From assembly GCA_017544805.1 (NCBI GenBank), contig JAFYDK010000091.1, positions 1 through 49,875 of the forward strand: 49,875 nt of DNA, written 5' to 3'. A model generated the notes under the pieces. That model was not told where the DNA came from. It ran no database searches and worked only from the letters and a program-made list of their open reading frames with translations. The translations under genes were made by a program, and so were the position numbers. Source of the DNA: Bacteroidales bacterium (GTDB lineage Bacteria; Bacteroidota; Bacteroidia; Bacteroidales; UBA3824). Shown piece by piece: positions 24,188-32,937 of this stretch (position 1 is the stretch's first letter; every line of letters starts with the position of its first letter).

Positions 24188-24910
24188 TTAAAATTTCAAC
24201 ATATCATCCATGCCGTAAAATCCAGAGGGTTTGCCTTTTAAGAATTCGGCAGCCAAAACAGCACCTAAAGCCAAACCTTTTCTTGAATGTGCGGTATGTA
24301 TGATTTCAATATCGTCAATATCAGAATAATATTTAATGCTGTGAGTTCCAGGTACTTCACCCTCACGAACCGAATTTATCAAAACTTTTTCCTTAGCATC
24401 CTTCGCCTCAAGAGTCCAACCGTTTTTGCGGTGGAAATTCTCCAAAATACCTTCAGCCAAAGTGATTGCCGTTCCGCTCGGTTTGTCAAGTTTGTGAATA
24501 TGATGTGTTTCAACCATATTAACATCATAGTTATCAAAACCGTCCATAATTTATGCCAAAAATTTATTAAGACGGAAAAATATATTAACACCTATGGAAT
24601 AATTTGAGGAATAGAAAAAGGTTTTGCCGTTTTCTTTGCACATTTTCTGAACTTCAGGCATTTTGTCTATCCAGCCTGTTGTGCCGGAAACTACAGGAAC
24701 ACCCGCTTCAAAACATTTTTTATAATTTTCAAAAGCGGCATCAGGACGGGTAAATTCGATAACAACTTCCGCTTTTTTTAAGTTTTCAACGGTAAAATCT
24801 TGAGGATTGATAAGGGCATCAAGAATAAGGACAATTTCATGACCTCTTTCTTTGGCAATTTTTTCGATTTCATGGCCCATTTTGCCATAGCCGATTAACG
24901 CAATTTTCAT
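24188..24910 (-). pseudogene. dapB: dapB interrupted by an in-frame TAA stop
   Basis: 4-hydroxy-tetrahydrodipicolinate reductase, the second step of the diaminopimelate/lysine branch. The N-terminal half (24551-24910, 119 aa) has the NAD(P)-binding start MKIALIGYGKMGHEI and VVSGTTGW plus SSNYSIGVNIFF. The C-terminal half (24188-24547) has THHIHKLDKPSGTAIT, the substrate motif. Both halves are in the same frame: the codons run GCA TAA ATT ATG, where homologues carry a lysine-type codon (AAA would need one change). No frameshift is involved. Restored length would be about 241 residues, normal for the phylum. Options are a true nonsense mutation, a base-call error, or re-initiation at the ATG three bases after the stop giving a split enzyme. 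Confidence 0.88.
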
Positions 24911-24932
24911 GTTATTCTTGTTTTTAAAAATA

Positions 24933-24973
24933 CAGCGACGTTTTTTCTTCAGTAAAACGCCGCTGCAAATATC
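24933..24973 (-). promoter_or_regulatory. Hairpin and weak promoter before dapB
   Basis: An imperfect 12-bp hairpin (24933-24965, arms CAGCG-CGTTTT and AAAACG-CGCTG, one mismatch) is followed on the minus strand by TATTTTTA. It could terminate the rplT transcript, 85 bases after its stop, or sit in the dapB leader, because a one-mismatch -7 box (GATATTTG, 24966-24973) lies just upstream of it. The two readings cannot be separated from sequence. Confidence 0.45.
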
Positions 24974-25049
24974 ATAAAAAAATCCGTGTTAAAAAAAATA
25001 ACTTTTGTAATTAATGTTAATTTAAAAATGTAAAAATGTTTCTAAAAAA

Positions 25050-25394
25050 CTATTTTACAGAGTTTACAACAACCTCGAAAGCTTTCGGATTGTTCATCGC
25101 TAAATCAGCTAAAACCTTACGGTTGAGTTTAATGTCCTTTTTAGCGATTTTGCCGATAAACTCTGAGTAAGACATATTGTAACCTCTTACTGCTGCATTG
25201 ATTCTGGCAATCCACAAAGCGCGGAAATTGCGTTTTTTGTTTTTACGCTGAATATAAGCGTGCAAAAGACCTTTTTCATACGTGTTTTTAGCAATCGTAT
25301 AAACGTTCTTTCTTGCGCCGAAATAACCTCTTGTAAGTTTGAGGATTTTTTTTCTTCTGTTGCGTGAAGCAACAACATTGACTGATCTTGGCAT
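25050..25394 (-). CDS. rplT: 50S ribosomal protein L20
   Basis: Binds 23S rRNA early in 50S assembly. The 114-residue protein matches along its length: [19 protein letters not shown], a long basic helix through [15 protein letters not shown] (about 24-38), and [16 protein letters not shown] (about 58-73), ending with the globular C-terminal domain. It is the last gene of the thrS-infC-rpmI-rplT string but is separated from rpmI by an unusually long 191-base gap. No Shine-Dalgarno sequence precedes the ATG. Confidence 0.97.
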   Translation of the reverse strand: MPRSVNVVASRNRRKKILKLTRGYFGARKNVYTIAKNTYEKGLLHAYIQRKNKKRNFRALWIARINAAVRGYNMSYSEFIGKIAKKDIKLNRKVLADLAMNNPKAFEVVVNSVK

Positions 25395-25585
25395 AATTCA
25401 ATAATTGTTTTTTTGGACGCAAGCGGCATTGCTGCACTTTTTTAGCTTTACGCCCGGGTTAAACCTATTTTTTTAAAATTTAATTTTTAATATTCCCAAA
25501 AAAGTTGCCTTTTTTAAGGGAGAAAACCGATTTTTACTAAAACCAGAAAAAACTCTTCGCTAATTTTTCAAAAAGTCTTAATTGA
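25395..25585 (-). other. rpmI-rplT intergenic region, 191 bases
   Basis: No gene is seen here. The region is AT-rich with one GC-rich island (CCCGGG near 25455). L20 is known to repress its own operon by binding mRNA in some bacteria, so a leader element is possible, but I could not fold a convincing L20-like structure by eye. Confidence 0.3.
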
Positions 25586-25783
25586 CTATTTCAAAACCAA
25601 CAATTCTTTAATTGCTTGAAGGTTAGCTTTTTCAACGAGACCTAATTTAACGAGGTTTCTCTTTCTTTTAGTTTCTTTTTTAGTCAAAATATGACTGTGG
25701 AAAGCGTGTTTCCTTTTGATTTTTCCTGATGCTGTGAGTTTGAACCTCTTCTTAGCAGCACAATTAGTTTTTACTTTTGGCAT
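25586..25783 (-). CDS. rpmI: 50S ribosomal protein L35
   Basis: A 65-residue basic ribosomal protein: [17 protein letters not shown] at the N-terminus, then [16 protein letters not shown] and [10 protein letters not shown], the complete L35 pattern at normal length. It lies 54 bases after infC in the conserved cluster. No Shine-Dalgarno sequence is visible, unlike infC just upstream. Confidence 0.97.
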   Translation of the reverse strand: MPKVKTNCAAKKRFKLTASGKIKRKHAFHSHILTKKETKRKRNLVKLGLVEKANLQAIKELLVLK

Positions 25784-25837
25784 TTTATTTATAAATTTAT
25801 CAGTTAGCGTTATTTCTTTTAACGCACGGATTTTTTA

Positions 25838-26374
25838 TTATTTCTTTTTAACCGGCGAAATCAAAATAGTCATTTTCTTGCCTTCCAAAATAGGTTTTTG
25901 GTCAAGTTTGCCATACTCTTCCAAACGAGAAGCAAACTTCATAAGCAATTCTTCGCCTTGCTCTTTAAATAATATCTGACGACCTCTGAAAAAGACGTAT
26001 GCCCTTACTTTGTCGCCATCGGACAAAAATTTTACAGCATGATTGTATTTAAATTCAAAATCATGGTCATCGGTCTGCGGACCGAATCTGATTTCTTTGA
26101 CCTGAGATTTCTGTGTCTTAGCTTTTTGCTCTTTCAGACGTTTTTTCATCTGATACAGAAATTTCTGATAATCAATGATTTTGCACACAGGCGGTTTTGC
26201 ATCCGGTGAAATTTCCACCAAATCCAATCCCATTTCGTCCGCCATCTTAAGCGCATCTCTTCTTGACAACACCAAATTGTTTTCTTCAATGTTGTCGCCT
26301 ACAAGCCTAAGAGTTTCGGCTTTGATAGCACCGTTAATTCTGTGCGTAGGCTGTTCATTTGACTTAGCTATAAT
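25838..26374 (-). CDS. infC: Translation initiation factor IF-3 (predicted ATT start)
   Basis: Controls start-codon and initiator tRNA selection on the 30S subunit. From the ATT at 26372-26374 the protein has 178 residues: the N-terminal domain with [38 protein letters not shown] (split; about 54-73) and the linker helix [13 protein letters not shown], then the C-domain [16 protein letters not shown]. An in-frame TAA at 26390-26392 and no in-frame ATG before residue 45 exclude an ATG start. A perfect GGAGG (26380-26384) stands five bases before ATT, whereas the upstream TTG at 26386 overlaps that GGAGG. ATT starts let IF-3 repress its own mRNA in other bacteria; the same is inferred here. It follows thrS by 42 bases. 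Confidence 0.93.
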   Translation of the reverse strand: MIAKSNEQPTHRINGAIKAETLRLVGDNIEENNLVLSRRDALKMADEMGLDLVEISPDAKPPVCKIIDYQKFLYQMKKRLKEQKAKTQKSQVKEIRFGPQTDDHDFEFKYNHAVKFLSDGDKVRAYVFFRGRQILFKEQGEELLMKFASRLEEYGKLDQKPILEGKKMTILISPVKKK

Positions 26375-26384
26375 ATTGTCCTCC
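26372..26384 (-). promoter_or_regulatory. infC: Shine-Dalgarno GGAGG and ATT start of infC
   Basis: GGAGG (26384-26380) - ACAAT - ATT. Strong Shine-Dalgarno sites are absent from nearly all other genes in this window, which is normal for the phylum, so this one decides the start and probably has a regulatory purpose. Confidence 0.8.
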
Positions 26385-26416
26385 AAAAATTAAGTTAGTA
26401 AAATAGATATTTGTTT

Positions 26417-28363
26417 TTACTCCTCAGGGTGTAATTCTTTGTTAACCTCGCCCTGCAAGAATGTTTTAAATTCGTCAATAGTCATTGCACCTAAATCTGC
26501 TTTACCTTGTTTGCGAACAGAAACCTTATTTTCTGCGGCTTCTTTTTCGCCCACGATAAGCATAAAAGGAACATGTTTGGTTTCGTTGTCACGGATTTTT
26601 CTGCCGATTTTTTCGTTTCTGTCATCAACTTCCGCTCTGATGTCGTTTTCGTTAAGAATCTGAGAAACCTTTTGAGCATATTCGTTAAATTTCTCCGAAA
26701 TAGGCAACACAACAGCTTGAGTAGGTGTCAGCCACAACGGGAATTTACCTTCAGTGTTTTCGATTAAGACAGCCACAAACCTCTCCAATGAGCCGAAAGG
26801 TGCACGGTGAATCATAATCGGACGGTGTTTTTTGTCGTCTGCACCGGTGTATTCAAGACCGAAACGCTCCGGCAAATTGTAATCGACCTGAATCGTTCCG
26901 AGTTGCCATTTTCTACCCAAAGCGTCTTTGACCATAAAGTCAAGTTTAGGACCGTAGAATGCAGCCTCACCTGTTTCAACCGTTGTCGGAAGACCTTTTT
27001 CTTGAGCAGCCTCGATAATAGCTTTTTCAGCCATATCCCAATGCTCGTCTGTTCCGATATATTTTTCTTTGTGCAACGGATCACGCAACGAAACTTGCGC
27101 TGTATATTCTTTAAAATGCAAAATCTTAAAGATGTAAAGAATAATGTCAATTACCTTACAAAATTCCTCTTTGATTTGGTCAGCCCTTACAAAAAGGTGT
27201 GCATCGTCTTGTGTAAAACTTCTAACCCTTGTAAGTCCGTGTAATTCACCGGATTGCTCATAACGGTAAACCGTTCCGAATTCCGCTAAACGCAAAGGTA
27301 AATCCTTGTAACTTCTTGGTTTCAAGCGGTAAATTTCGCAGTGGTGAGGACAGTTCATCGGTTTCAACAAAAATTCTTCATCCTCGCTCGGAGTATGAAT
27401 CGGCTGAAACGAATCCTTACCGTATTTTGCATAGTGTCCGCTCGTTACATAAAGTTCTTTCTGACCGATATGCGGAGTAATTACCTGCAAATAACCGTAT
27501 TTTTTCTGAATTTTTGCCAAAAATCTCGTTAAAGTTTCTCTCAAAACCGTTCCTTTTGGCAACCAAAGCGGCAAACCTTGACCAACTTTCGATGAAAAAG
27601 CGAAAAGTTCCATATCTTTTCCGATTTTTCTGTGGTCGCGTTTTTTAGCCTCTTCCAACAAAACGAGATATTCGTCCAACATTTTTTGTTTCGGGAATGC
27701 CACACCGTAAACACGGGTAAGCATTTTGTTGTTTTCGTTGCCTCTCCAATAAGCACCAGCTATTGAAGTGATTTTCACGGCTTTAATAAGTCCCGTATTA
27801 GGCAAATGCGGACCGCGACAAAGGTCGGTATAACCGTCCTGACAATAAGCTGTAATTTTACCGTCTTCCAATTCCGAAATCAATTCGGCTTTGTAATTGT
27901 CGCCTTTTTTATTGAAAAAGTCAAGAGCCTCTTGCTTTGAAATTTCTTTTCTTTCGTAGGGGTGATTTCCACGGGCGATTTCCATCATTTTTTTCTCAAT
28001 TGCAGGAAAATCTTCATCCGTAATAACCTTTCCCTCAGGGAGTTCCACGTCGTAATAAAAACCGTTTTCAAGAGCCGGACCAATACCGAATTTTGTTCCC
28101 GGATAAAGTTTTTCCAACGCCTCAGCCATCAAATGTGCAGCCGAATGACGGAAAGTATGTTTACCCTGTTCGTCTTCCCATTTATAGAAAACAAGTTTTC
28201 CGTCCTCGTTAATCGGACGTGTTGCATCCCATTCAACGCCATTGAAAGAAGCCGATAAAACCTCTTTTGCAAGGCTGTTACTCAAGTGTTTAGCAATATC
28301 AAGCGGTGTAGAACCGTTTTCAAATTCCTTTACGGAATTATCAGGAAAAGTTATTTTAATCAT
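26417..28363 (-). CDS. thrS: Threonyl-tRNA synthetase
   Basis: Charges tRNA-Thr. The 648 residues hold the N-terminal TGS domain (1-62), the editing domain with the HxxxH-type zinc site [11 protein letters not shown] (about 73-83) and [10 protein letters not shown], the class II core with [10 protein letters not shown] (motif with zinc ligand Cys, about 337-346), [18 protein letters not shown] (split; motif 2), and the anticodon-binding C-domain from about 545. Length is normal and all core motifs are present. A promoter (28387-28418) lies just upstream; infC, rpmI and rplT follow. Confidence 0.97.
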   Translation of the reverse strand: MIKITFPDNSVKEFENGSTPLDIAKHLSNSLAKEVLSASFNGVEWDATRPINEDGKLVFYKWEDEQGKHTFRHSAAHLMAEALEKLYPGTKFGIGPALENGFYYDVELPEGKVITDEDFPAIEKKMMEIARGNHPYERKEISKQEALDFFNKKGDNYKAELISELEDGKITAYCQDGYTDLCRGPHLPNTGLIKAVKITSIAGAYWRGNENNKMLTRVYGVAFPKQKMLDEYLVLLEEAKKRDHRKIGKDMELFAFSSKVGQGLPLWLPKGTVLRETLTRFLAKIQKKYGYLQVITPHIGQKELYVTSGHYAKYGKDSFQPIHTPSEDEEFLLKPMNCPHHCEIYRLKPRSYKDLPLRLAEFGTVYRYEQSGELHGLTRVRSFTQDDAHLFVRADQIKEEFCKVIDIILYIFKILHFKEYTAQVSLRDPLHKEKYIGTDEHWDMAEKAIIEAAQEKGLPTTVETGEAAFYGPKLDFMVKDALGRKWQLGTIQVDYNLPERFGLEYTGADDKKHRPIMIHRAPFGSLERFVAVLIENTEGKFPLWLTPTQAVVLPISEKFNEYAQKVSQILNENDIRAEVDDRNEKIGRKIRDNETKHVPFMLIVGEKEAAENKVSVRKQGKADLGAMTIDEFKTFLQGEVNKELHPEE

Positions 28364-28386
28364 TTTCTTTACTTTTATAAGCGGCG

Positions 28387-28418
28387 CAAATTTACGTTTT
28401 TATCTTTAAACAAACAAA
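28387..28418 (-). promoter_or_regulatory. Promoter of thrS-infC-rpmI-rplT
   Basis: Minus strand TTTG (28415-28418), 20-bp spacer, TAAATTTG (28387-28394), 24 bases before the thrS ATG. Confidence 0.7.
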
Positions 28419-28439
28419 AATTTTTATATTAATTTTTTA

Positions 28440-28808
28440 TTATTCTGCAATCTTATAACCCGCCCAAACAGCTATTAAGCCAAATAAAATGCTCATTATC
28501 AAATAAATAACCGATAATAACATCTCATCTGATTTCATTAATAAAAAATTTTCGTTAGCAAAAGTGCTGAACGTAGTAAACCCGCCACAAAAGCCAATTG
28601 TTAGAAACGCTTTTAACTGCTGATTATCAGGGTTTTTCATAAAGAATCCTAAGAAAATTCCTATAAAAAAACAACCCAAAACATTAACTAAAAAAGTGGC
28701 AAAAGGGAATTTTTCAAACCCAAAGGAACTCAACCCTTTTGATACCAAAAATCTTAAAACGGAGCCTAATCCTCCGCCTAAAAACACTAAAAAAATCGTT
28801 TTCATCAT
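28440..28808 (-). CDS. crcB: Fluoride ion channel CrcB/Fluc
   Basis: A 122-residue inner-membrane protein that exports fluoride as a dual-topology dimer. Four hydrophobic segments are visible, with GGGLGSVLRFLVSKGL near the N-terminus, the conserved FPFATFLVNVLGCFFIG (about 34-50, with the polar-track Asn), and GFCGGFTTFSTFANE (about 73-87), the FTTFSTF signature including the sodium-site Gly-Phe-Thr-Thr run. It lies downstream of the GH31 gene but behind its terminator. No fluoride riboswitch could be recognised upstream. Confidence 0.94.
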   Translation of the reverse strand: MMKTIFLVFLGGGLGSVLRFLVSKGLSSFGFEKFPFATFLVNVLGCFFIGIFLGFFMKNPDNQQLKAFLTIGFCGGFTTFSTFANENFLLMKSDEMLLSVIYLIMSILFGLIAVWAGYKIAE

Positions 28809-28814
28809 TGCATT

Positions 28815-28855
28815 TCAAAAAAAATTAGGGGCGAAAAATTCCGCCCCTAAAATTT
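28815..28855 (-). terminator. Intrinsic terminator of the GH31 gene
   Basis: The stem TTAGGGGCG/CGCCCCTAA (about 28827-28852) is followed on the minus strand by eight Ts, 25 bases past the GH31 stop. Confidence 0.88.
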
Positions 28856-28876
28856 ATTATTCTAAAATAAGCTTTT

Positions 28877-31800
28877 TTAAAATTTCACTTCTTGTTTTTT
28901 ACCGTCATATTTTACAACAGTTTCTTTTCCTTTGGCATTTGAAGCATCAACGTAAACCACCGTAAACGTCCTTTCTTTTAACATACCCGGAAATTCGCCC
29001 TGACGGTCAGAAATCGTAAGCGTTTTTGACGAATCATCGTATAAGAACTTAATGTTCGCAAAACGTCCGGCTTCATAACCGTAGTTTATGCCCTCGTCCT
29101 CGTAAAGCGTGAATTCACCGTTTTTGCCGCCGTAAACATAAAGACGGATATTTTCAGCAGGTTTTTGACGAGTGTACTCAATTTCAGGACCAAACGGAAT
29201 TATTGAACCTCCTCTTACAAAAAGCGGAATCCTTTCGTAAGGTGCTGATACTGTTTTATTTTCACCACCGTTAGAAGCAACTTCGCCCGTGTAGAAATCG
29301 TACCAAACTTCACACTTTGGGAAATAAACTTCTCTCTGACGAACTCCGTAAGTGTAAACAGGATTTACCATTATCGAAGGTCCGAACATAAATTGATATG
29401 CGATATTAAGAACATTTTTGTCAGAACCGAAATCCATAACCAAAGGACGCATTATCGTATAATCGTCAAAATGAACCTTTGCCGCCAACGAATAAATGTA
29501 CGGCATTAATTTATAACGCAAATCCAAATAATATTTTATCGTATTATAAGTCGGCGTGTTTTCCGGTGCGATGTTCCACGGCTCGCGGAACGGGAACTGT
29601 CCATGACTGCGATACATCGGCGCAAAGGCTCCGACTTGATGCCAACGAACATTCAATTCTCGCCACTCTTTCAAATCTTCAGTTTCTTTTTTGGTCTTGT
29701 CAAAAATATTTTGAGCCTCTTGAAAACGTTTTTCAACCGAAAATCCGCCAATATCCTGACTCCAATACGGAATACCTGAAATTGAAAAGTTTAAACCGGC
29801 TGTAATCTGCGCTTTCAAATCTTCCCAACGAGTACCAATGTCGCCCGACCATGTTGCCGTAGAATAACGTTGTTCGCCCAAAAAGCCTGAACGTGTCAGC
29901 AAAAATACACGGTTATTGTTCGGTGAAAAATTCTGCTCGTTGTCAAAACCGTTTTGATTCCAAGAAGCCTCAGCCTGCAACTTTAAAGCATCTTTTTTGT
30001 CAATGCCTTTTTTCTCAATTGCAGTTTCGTAACCGCGCTGACCGTCATAAATAGCCTCAGCGTTGACAATAGAATAAGCGTTGAAATACTCATCTGACGA
30101 GCCTAACTCTGTCGGTCCGCACAAAAGTTTTCTGTATTCCATCGGCGTACAATCTCTGACATTCGGCTCAGAGGCGTCCATCCACCAAGCATCCATTCCG
30201 ATTGAACCTAATTTGTCATAAAGCTGACGCCAGAAAATCTTACGAGCCTCAGGCGAATAAGCGTCATAAAAAGCATACGTAAAGCCTTTCCAATCGTTGA
30301 GCGGATCAGCAAGCCAATCTCTCAAACTATCTTTCAAAGACTGCTGATAAATAAATCCTTTGTCGTTCAACTCTTTGAAATGCTCAACGTTAGGATAGAA
30401 TTTCGGCCAACATGAAATCATGATTTTAGCATTCATAGCATGAATATCGTCAATCATTTTTTGCGGATTAGAGAACCGTGCGGGGTCAAAATCGTAACTT
30501 CCCCACTGATTAATTGTCCAATAATTCCAGTCCATAACGATATTGTCAATCGGAAGTTTTCTTTTTCTGAAACCTTTCAAAGCATCAACAATTTCGTCCT
30601 GAGTTTTGTAACGTTCTCTTGACTGCCAATAACCCAAAAGCCATTCAGGAGCAATCTGTGCTTTTCCCGTCAAAGTTCTGTAACCTGAAATTACTTCGTC
30701 AGCGTTTTCACCGTCAATGAAATAATAATCAAGTTGTTCTGTCATTTCTGACCAAAAAGAAAGTTGGTTTTGAGCTTTTTTATCAACGGGTTCAAGAGCG
30801 CGGAGACCGCAATAAGCCTCGCCACCGTCAGGAGTCCACTCTATCTTAATGGAATATTTTTTACCTTTTTCCATATTGACAGAGAATTTTCTTGCGTTAG
30901 GATTCCAAGCCGTGCGCCAAATTTTTTGGTCATTACCAAGCATTTCAGGAGAATAAACGCATTTTCCGTCAATCGTAATTGTTTGATAACCTGAATAATA
31001 ATGAAGGAATTTATATTCACCGGATTGTTTTGGTTCTATCTGACCTTCGATCACAACGGTTGCATTGTCAAGACCTTTTGGAAGAAGTCTTCCGACAGTT
31101 TTAAAATCTTCATAATAAAGTGAATCTTCTTTTCTGACGATTGGGTCTTGACCTTTAATGTTATAAGTTCCGGTTAATGCACCGGCGTTTCCATCCTTGT
31201 CATAAAGCGTAAAAATATCTTTCAAAAAAGAATACGGTTTTGGATTTCCGAATCTCATCAAAGAGTAAGAATCGAACATAACGCCGTAATTTTCAGACGA
31301 TACCACAAATGGCATTGACACTTTTGTATTGTATTGGAAAAGTTCTTCGTTTTTACCTTTGTAGTTCCAATCGTCGGCTTGGTGCTGACCAAGACCGTAA
31401 AATGCTTCATCATCAGGCGAGTCAAAAACAGCCTGATAAGACCAGCCGTTATAGGTTTCGGGTTTGCCGTCAGAATGAATTTGTGTAACTTGATACGGCG
31501 TCAAACTTTTGCCGTTATCAGCCTCCGAAAGAATGAGTTTGCCGTTCAAATCGGTAAAGAAAACTTTTCCGTTTGAAGCCAAAACATTTGCTTTCAAAGC
31601 GTTAGTGATAACTTTTACCGTATCGCCGTTTTGTTCAACTTTGAAAGGTGTTTTATTTTTTTGGCTGACGATAACAAGCGACTGCGGATCTTTGAATTTG
31701 TCATCTCTTGTGGCTGAAACTCTGATAATTTTGTCGCCGAAAACTTCCAAACGAACTTTTTTAGGTGATTTTTCATTAACGTTCTTAACGTTAACCTCAA

Positions 31801-31900
31801 TGCCTTTATCTGTCTGAGTAAAAGACGCTTCGTTGCCGCCGCCGCAAGCGGAAAGCAACAAGCCCGATAAAAGCAGGTAAGAATAATTTTTCTTGCTCAT
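28877..31900 (-). CDS. GH31 alpha-glycosidase (alpha-xylosidase type) lipoprotein with PA14 domain
   Basis: A 1007-residue exported enzyme, probably an alpha-xylosidase or alpha-glucosidase acting on plant or host glycans. Lipobox LLLSAC (Cys19). Residues about 35-260 form the GH31 N-terminal beta domain (YGLGQHQADDWNY); residues about 268-370 are an inserted PA14-type domain (QSGEYKFLHYYSGYQTI, DGGEAYCGLRAL), a known arrangement in Bacteroidota xyloglucan alpha-xylosidases. The TIM barrel from about 415 has the nucleophile motif WWMDASEPN with Asp575; the acid/base Asp is likely in TWSGDIGTRWEDLK near 670. The C-terminal beta domains follow. No SusC/D genes are adjacent, so this is not an obvious PUL. 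A -7 box (31937-31944) lies upstream. Confidence 0.93.
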   Translation of the reverse strand: MSKKNYSYLLLSGLLLSACGGGNEASFTQTDKGIEVNVKNVNEKSPKKVRLEVFGDKIIRVSATRDDKFKDPQSLVIVSQKNKTPFKVEQNGDTVKVITNALKANVLASNGKVFFTDLNGKLILSEADNGKSLTPYQVTQIHSDGKPETYNGWSYQAVFDSPDDEAFYGLGQHQADDWNYKGKNEELFQYNTKVSMPFVVSSENYGVMFDSYSLMRFGNPKPYSFLKDIFTLYDKDGNAGALTGTYNIKGQDPIVRKEDSLYYEDFKTVGRLLPKGLDNATVVIEGQIEPKQSGEYKFLHYYSGYQTITIDGKCVYSPEMLGNDQKIWRTAWNPNARKFSVNMEKGKKYSIKIEWTPDGGEAYCGLRALEPVDKKAQNQLSFWSEMTEQLDYYFIDGENADEVISGYRTLTGKAQIAPEWLLGYWQSRERYKTQDEIVDALKGFRKRKLPIDNIVMDWNYWTINQWGSYDFDPARFSNPQKMIDDIHAMNAKIMISCWPKFYPNVEHFKELNDKGFIYQQSLKDSLRDWLADPLNDWKGFTYAFYDAYSPEARKIFWRQLYDKLGSIGMDAWWMDASEPNVRDCTPMEYRKLLCGPTELGSSDEYFNAYSIVNAEAIYDGQRGYETAIEKKGIDKKDALKLQAEASWNQNGFDNEQNFSPNNNRVFLLTRSGFLGEQRYSTATWSGDIGTRWEDLKAQITAGLNFSISGIPYWSQDIGGFSVEKRFQEAQNIFDKTKKETEDLKEWRELNVRWHQVGAFAPMYRSHGQFPFREPWNIAPENTPTYNTIKYYLDLRYKLMPYIYSLAAKVHFDDYTIMRPLVMDFGSDKNVLNIAYQFMFGPSIMVNPVYTYGVRQREVYFPKCEVWYDFYTGEVASNGGENKTVSAPYERIPLFVRGGSIIPFGPEIEYTRQKPAENIRLYVYGGKNGEFTLYEDEGINYGYEAGRFANIKFLYDDSSKTLTISDRQGEFPGMLKERTFTVVYVDASNAKGKETVVKYDGKKQEVKF

Positions 31901-31936
31901 ATTGCAGTAATTTAGTGTATTGAAAAAAATTTTTCA

Positions 31937-31944
31937 CAAAAATA
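31937..31944 (-). promoter_or_regulatory. -7 box for the GH31 gene
   Basis: The minus strand reads TATTTTTG (TAnnTTTG), 36 bases before the ATG. The -33 element is not clear. Confidence 0.4.
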
Positions 31945-31971
31945 AAATATTTTTTCGGGAAAAACAAAGTT

Positions 31972-32925
31972 TTAAAACCTTATTCCAAAATAAATTCTTG
32001 ATAATTGTCTTGAAAATCCAACTTCAATGCTTTTTCTTTCGCCGACGATGGTTGTGTAGCGTATTTCGTCCACACCAAGAAGGTATCTTTTTCCGAAATT
32101 ATATGTCAGGGCAAAACGTCCCGAAATTGAAACCTCAGGAAAAGAATACTTCATTTTATGATAAACATTTTCAGTTTCATAACCGTTTTTTTCGGTAAAA
32201 ACAAACATCGGTAATGCAGAAAGATGAATCAACATTTTCTTGTTTTTTGTTACGAAATTATAACCATAACCTATACCGAGACTCGCACATTTTACATCTA
32301 TCGTAATTGCTGAAGAGTCGTTCTCGACTTTAGCGCCCGTATATGAAGCCCCTAAAAACATACTTCCGCAACTTTTAAACTGAATAAAACTTTTACCGAA
32401 GGCGGCAGGATAAGCGAATTTTTTACTATTGAGAACGTAATATGTAGATAATTGCACCATTGCAAGGTTTATTCCACTGTTATCAACTTTTATTTCCAAG
32501 GTGTCGCCGACTTCTATCTCGCCCGACATATTAGAGGCTGCACAAATATCGAATTCAACACCGAAACGTCTTCCGTAGTATCTAAGATTAAATTCACCAC
32601 TTTCATTATTTCGGTTTCCCACTTTAATTTTATAACCGACATTAATTCCATAAAAACCGAAATTAATACCGATTTTCGGATTAAGACGGTTTTCAAGGTC
32701 AATATCAACATCCTTTTCCGTTGCAAGCGAGAGTCCTATCGTTGAAACTAAGGGCACTAACGAAAATATGAATTTTTGCTGCGGACGTTTTACATAACTC
32801 GTATCATACTTCAAAAAACTATAACGAGAAGACAAAATACTGTCAGTTTTTTGCACAAAGTTTCTCTGCGCAAAAACATTAGAGGCCAAAAACAAAACCG
32901 CTAAAAATAAAAAAAAAGTTTTCAT
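31972..32925 (-). CDS. DUF4421-like outer-membrane beta-barrel protein
   Basis: A 317-residue exported protein with a clear Sec signal (MKTFFLFLAVLFLASNVFAQ, cleavage after about residue 19). The mature protein is made of alternating amphipathic strands rich in aromatic and Gly residues (KIGINFGFYGINVGYKIKVG, FGVEFDICA, ASLGIGYGYNF) and ends with a terminal Phe (RIYFGIRF), the usual outer-membrane barrel insertion signal. The pattern agrees with my memory of DUF4421 proteins (PAAF then IQFKSCGS with a barrel repeat), but that label is tentative. Function unknown. It starts 12 bases after the AAA ATPase stop on the same strand. Confidence 0.75.
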   Translation of the reverse strand: MKTFFLFLAVLFLASNVFAQRNFVQKTDSILSSRYSFLKYDTSYVKRPQQKFIFSLVPLVSTIGLSLATEKDVDIDLENRLNPKIGINFGFYGINVGYKIKVGNRNNESGEFNLRYYGRRFGVEFDICAASNMSGEIEVGDTLEIKVDNSGINLAMVQLSTYYVLNSKKFAYPAAFGKSFIQFKSCGSMFLGASYTGAKVENDSSAITIDVKCASLGIGYGYNFVTKNKKMLIHLSALPMFVFTEKNGYETENVYHKMKYSFPEVSISGRFALTYNFGKRYLLGVDEIRYTTIVGERKSIEVGFSRQLSRIYFGIRF

Positions 32926-32937
32926 TTAATATTTCCC

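Noticed and set aside
24188..24910. Two independent genes instead of a broken dapB
   Set aside because: Both parts are in the same frame and together match one DapB; separate products by re-initiation remain possible and are stated in the finding.
25187..25429. 80-codon ORF overlapping rplT
   Set aside because: It is a frame shadow of the ribosomal protein gene.
26375..26386. TTG start of infC
   Set aside because: TTG overlaps the GGAGG and has no site of its own upstream; ATT five bases after GGAGG fits better and gives the usual length.
28809..28876. Fluoride riboswitch ahead of crcB
   Set aside because: The 68-base gap is filled by the GH31 terminator and no riboswitch-like core was seen.
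28877..31900. Polysaccharide utilisation locus around the GH31 gene
   Set aside because: No SusC/SusD pair, sensor or further glycan enzymes are adjacent.
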